DNA of 64,000 nt, from positions 496,001-560,000 of the forward strand of contig JAIVFI010000025.1 of assembly GCA_025558095.1 (NCBI GenBank), in the 5' to 3' direction. How positions within the stretch are numbered: position 1 is the stretch's first letter; each line of letters begins with the position of its first letter. Below are positions 62,521 through 64,000 of this stretch, piece after piece. This stretch comes from Hyaloraphidium curvatum (taxonomy: Eukaryota > Monoblepharomycota > Hyaloraphidiomycetes > Hyaloraphidiales > Hyaloraphidiaceae). Both the position numbers and the translations under genes were made by a program. The notes beneath the pieces were generated by a model. It saw only the letters and a list, made by a program, of their open reading frames with translations, was not told the origin of the DNA and ran no database searches.

Positions 62521-63919
62521 GGCCGCCCTGTCACCGCCGCTGCGAACGCTGGCGCAGCTGCAGTTTGCCGCGCAGCCTTTCGGCAGGCGCTTCCCCGCCG
62601 CCATCGTCTTCGACTTAGTGCTCATCGCTGCACTGCTCCCGTTCGTCTGGCTCGCTGGCGTATTCGGGACGATTCAATTCGCCGTGGGAACTGCGGCTCT
62701 CTTCGGGCTGCTGCTGGCCTTCTTTGTGTCGGCCATCTGGTCCACCAGCTTCCGCAGCCGGTTCACCAACGCCGTGGGGAGGACGGCCTTGTTGGCGGGC
62801 GCGTCCGCGGGCAGCGCCGAACCCGAAGTCAGCAACCACGCGCTCGCCGCTTTTGTGCGATACCAAGAGCTCAAGGAGTCGCGCGCGTCGCCAAAGGGTG
62901 CCTTCTCCCAAAGTGCGCCGCGTCCTGCCGAATACCCCCACAAGAACGGCTATGTGCTCCTCGAGCACGACTCTGGCGACCCCATGTGCCCCTGTGACCT
63001 CCCTTCCTGCGCCGGGAAGCTGCCTCGTCAGGCCGTCTACTGGCGGCTGGCCTGGGTGGTCACTCTCGCCTCCCTCAACTACGCCCTCTTCCTCTTCTTC
63101 GCGTACACCCCGTTTGTCACTCTCCGCGCTACTTTTTGGAACACAGCCTGGTGCGCGGCGGCCGCGGCCATCTACTGCGCGTTCAATCTCGTCTTCTACG
63201 GCATCATGGCCAACGCGAGGTTTTCGGCCAACGTGTCCGCGCTCTCTCTCGGCTCGCGGCTCTCGCACCGTGCCATCGCCGCGTCTCTGCGTTCCCTCCT
63301 CTCTCGCCTCCATACCGCTCTGGAGGCCGGCCGTACTGCCGACGTTACATCTGCCCTGGCATCATCCGAAGAGTCGGACGAGCTTTACGTGCGTCTCCAC
63401 ACGATGCTCGTTCGAGCCTGGCGATCGCGCATTACCACATTATCATCGGGAGGCGGCTCTTTCCTCGTACTGTATTTCGGCACCAGCGTCGTCTGCGCGG
63501 TCGCCAACATCGCCGCAGGCAACTGCATCCCCGGCTACGGCGTCGTCATCTTTTCCCTGGGCATTTTCAACGTCCTCTGGGACATAATCCACTTTGCCGT
63601 GTCCAACTCAGGCGTCGATGGCGCCAGGAGACTGTACCTCGCGGCGCGGACCGACCTGCGCAAGGTGCTCGCGAGGCTGCCGGTCCCGCTGGACCCGGCG
63701 CGCGCCGAGTGGGCGGCCAAAGTCGAGCACCACGAGAGGCTGCTGTCGGCGTTTGCAGAAGTGGACGACTGCAGGTCGAGGTTCCTCGGCTTCGCGGTGA
63801 CCTACGGCACCGCGAGGACGCTCGTCGTGACGGGGCTGACGGTGTTCGTCGGGCTCTATTCGATCCTGCGGGGTGTCGGGGTCAGGGTCGTGGGCGATTT
63901 TGCGTGCCCGCCATTATGA
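62309..63919 (+). CDS. multi-pass membrane protein, unknown
   Basis: Single exon, 536 residues. A cytosolic N-terminus of ~100 residues (Pro/Leu-rich with short acidic stretches) precedes about six membrane segments: FDLVLIAALLPFVWLAGVFG and VGTAALFGLLLAFFVSAIW (about 105-150), then LAWVVTLASLNYALFLFFAY, WCAAAAAIYCAFNLVFYG, LYFGTSVVCAVANIAAGN with the following VVIFSLGIFNVLWDII, and a terminal LVVTGLTVFVGLYSILRG. A small CPCDLPSC cluster sits before the third helix. No family recognised. Paired-helix topology recalls scaffold or ion-channel-like proteins, but nothing decisive is seen. Confidence 0.65.
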   Translation: MDPLLELSPPRSPPVAGSDFSPEEWLALLPSAPPDLGPLRLAPGTEPTEDPRAAALRKERPLTRSALLSGLAALSPPLRTLAQLQFAAQPFGRRFPAAIVFDLVLIAALLPFVWLAGVFGTIQFAVGTAALFGLLLAFFVSAIWSTSFRSRFTNAVGRTALLAGASAGSAEPEVSNHALAAFVRYQELKESRASPKGAFSQSAPRPAEYPHKNGYVLLEHDSGDPMCPCDLPSCAGKLPRQAVYWRLAWVVTLASLNYALFLFFAYTPFVTLRATFWNTAWCAAAAAIYCAFNLVFYGIMANARFSANVSALSLGSRLSHRAIAASLRSLLSRLHTALEAGRTADVTSALASSEESDELYVRLHTMLVRAWRSRITTLSSGGGSFLVLYFGTSVVCAVANIAAGNCIPGYGVVIFSLGIFNVLWDIIHFAVSNSGVDGARRLYLAARTDLRKVLARLPVPLDPARAEWAAKVEHHERLLSAFAEVDDCRSRFLGFAVTYGTARTLVVTGLTVFVGLYSILRGVGVRVVGDFACPPL

Positions 63920-64000
63920 CCAACGTCGGTGGCATTAGGGTGTAATGTGATTTGAGCTCTGGATGACGATCAACTGCGGGATGGCTGCGATTCCTTGAAT

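Noticed and set aside
61273-62997. 574-codon plus-strand open frame
   Set aside because: Arg/Ala/Pro-rich without domains; it runs over the retroelement remnant and into the well-supported membrane-protein gene in another frame.
1-64000. CRISPR arrays, bacterial operons, ribosome binding sites, rho-independent terminators
   Set aside because: The window is intron-rich eukaryotic DNA; no regularly spaced short repeats of CRISPR type were found, and bacterial signals do not apply.
1-64000. tRNA or rRNA genes
   Set aside because: I looked for T-loop-like GGTTCGAATCC blocks with matching arms and saw none; a covariance-model scan (tRNAscan-SE, Infernal) would be decisive.

Overview
The window is nuclear DNA from a fungus, most likely an early-diverging, zoosporic-type lineage. 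The evidence is a Zn(II)2Cys6 transcription factor, a GCN4-like bZIP factor, a chitin-deacetylase-type enzyme, an Arc1/p43-like tRNA-binding cofactor, a Ste20-type kinase with a citron-homology domain, and many short GT-AG introns of mostly 46-70 bases. The DNA is strongly GC-rich and compact. Several genes look bacterial in type: a LiaF-like pair, a SMP-30/GAF/cyclase fusion, a choice-of-anchor-R-like secreted protein and a small bacterial-style membrane protein. A genome rich in acquired genes, such as that of Hyaloraphidium or a relative, would fit, but the species cannot be named from the sequence alone. Almost every splice model below was built by hand from GT/AG signals plus reading-frame closure; none has been checked against RNA.

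Layout. 0-10.5 kb: a left-truncated SMP-30/GAF/class III cyclase fusion, a 42-bp minisatellite, a bZIP regulator, a VAT1-like oxidoreductase, a secreted polysaccharide deacetylase, a large secreted Cys-rich protein and a small secreted choice-of-anchor-R-like protein. 10.8-20.7 kb: a small membrane protein, a cyclase-family hydrolase, an unknown protein divergent from an acyl-CoA dehydrogenase, the Arc1-like cofactor, a dual-specificity phosphatase split by a VPGAIA repeat insert, and a secreted CPCC-repeat protein. 21-28.6 kb: ketopantoate reductase head-to-head with an enoyl/dienoyl-CoA-reductase-like SDR, a CCCH/F-box protein, two unknown proteins and a PMP3 proteolipid. 28.8-38.1 kb: a TrxR-like flavoprotein, an MFS transporter, the LiaF-like tandem pair, an amidase and a large type I membrane protein. 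38.7-46 kb: an OB-fold protein that probably splices around its apparent stop, a second MDR enzyme and the Zn2Cys6 factor. 46.6-55.7 kb: the Ste20/CNH kinase and a 15-exon ABCC transporter. 55.8-64 kb: a 2-oxoglutarate oxygenase, a low-molecular-weight tyrosine phosphatase, a cupin, an SDR, an unknown PP1-motif protein, a retroelement remnant and a multi-pass membrane protein.

Genes are packed tail-to-tail with 55-150 bp gaps, and several head-to-head pairs share very short promoters (about 60 bp for ketopantoate reductase/SDR, 161 bp for ABCC/oxygenase, 149 bp for the unknown protein/acyl-CoA dehydrogenase). No operon logic applies. The functions that recur are lipid and small-molecule metabolism (acyl-CoA dehydrogenase, two SDRs, two MDRs, flavoprotein, amidase, oxygenase, MFS and ABCC export), signalling (cyclase, kinase, two phosphatases) and the cell surface (deacetylase, several secreted or membrane Cys-rich proteins, LiaF-like pair).
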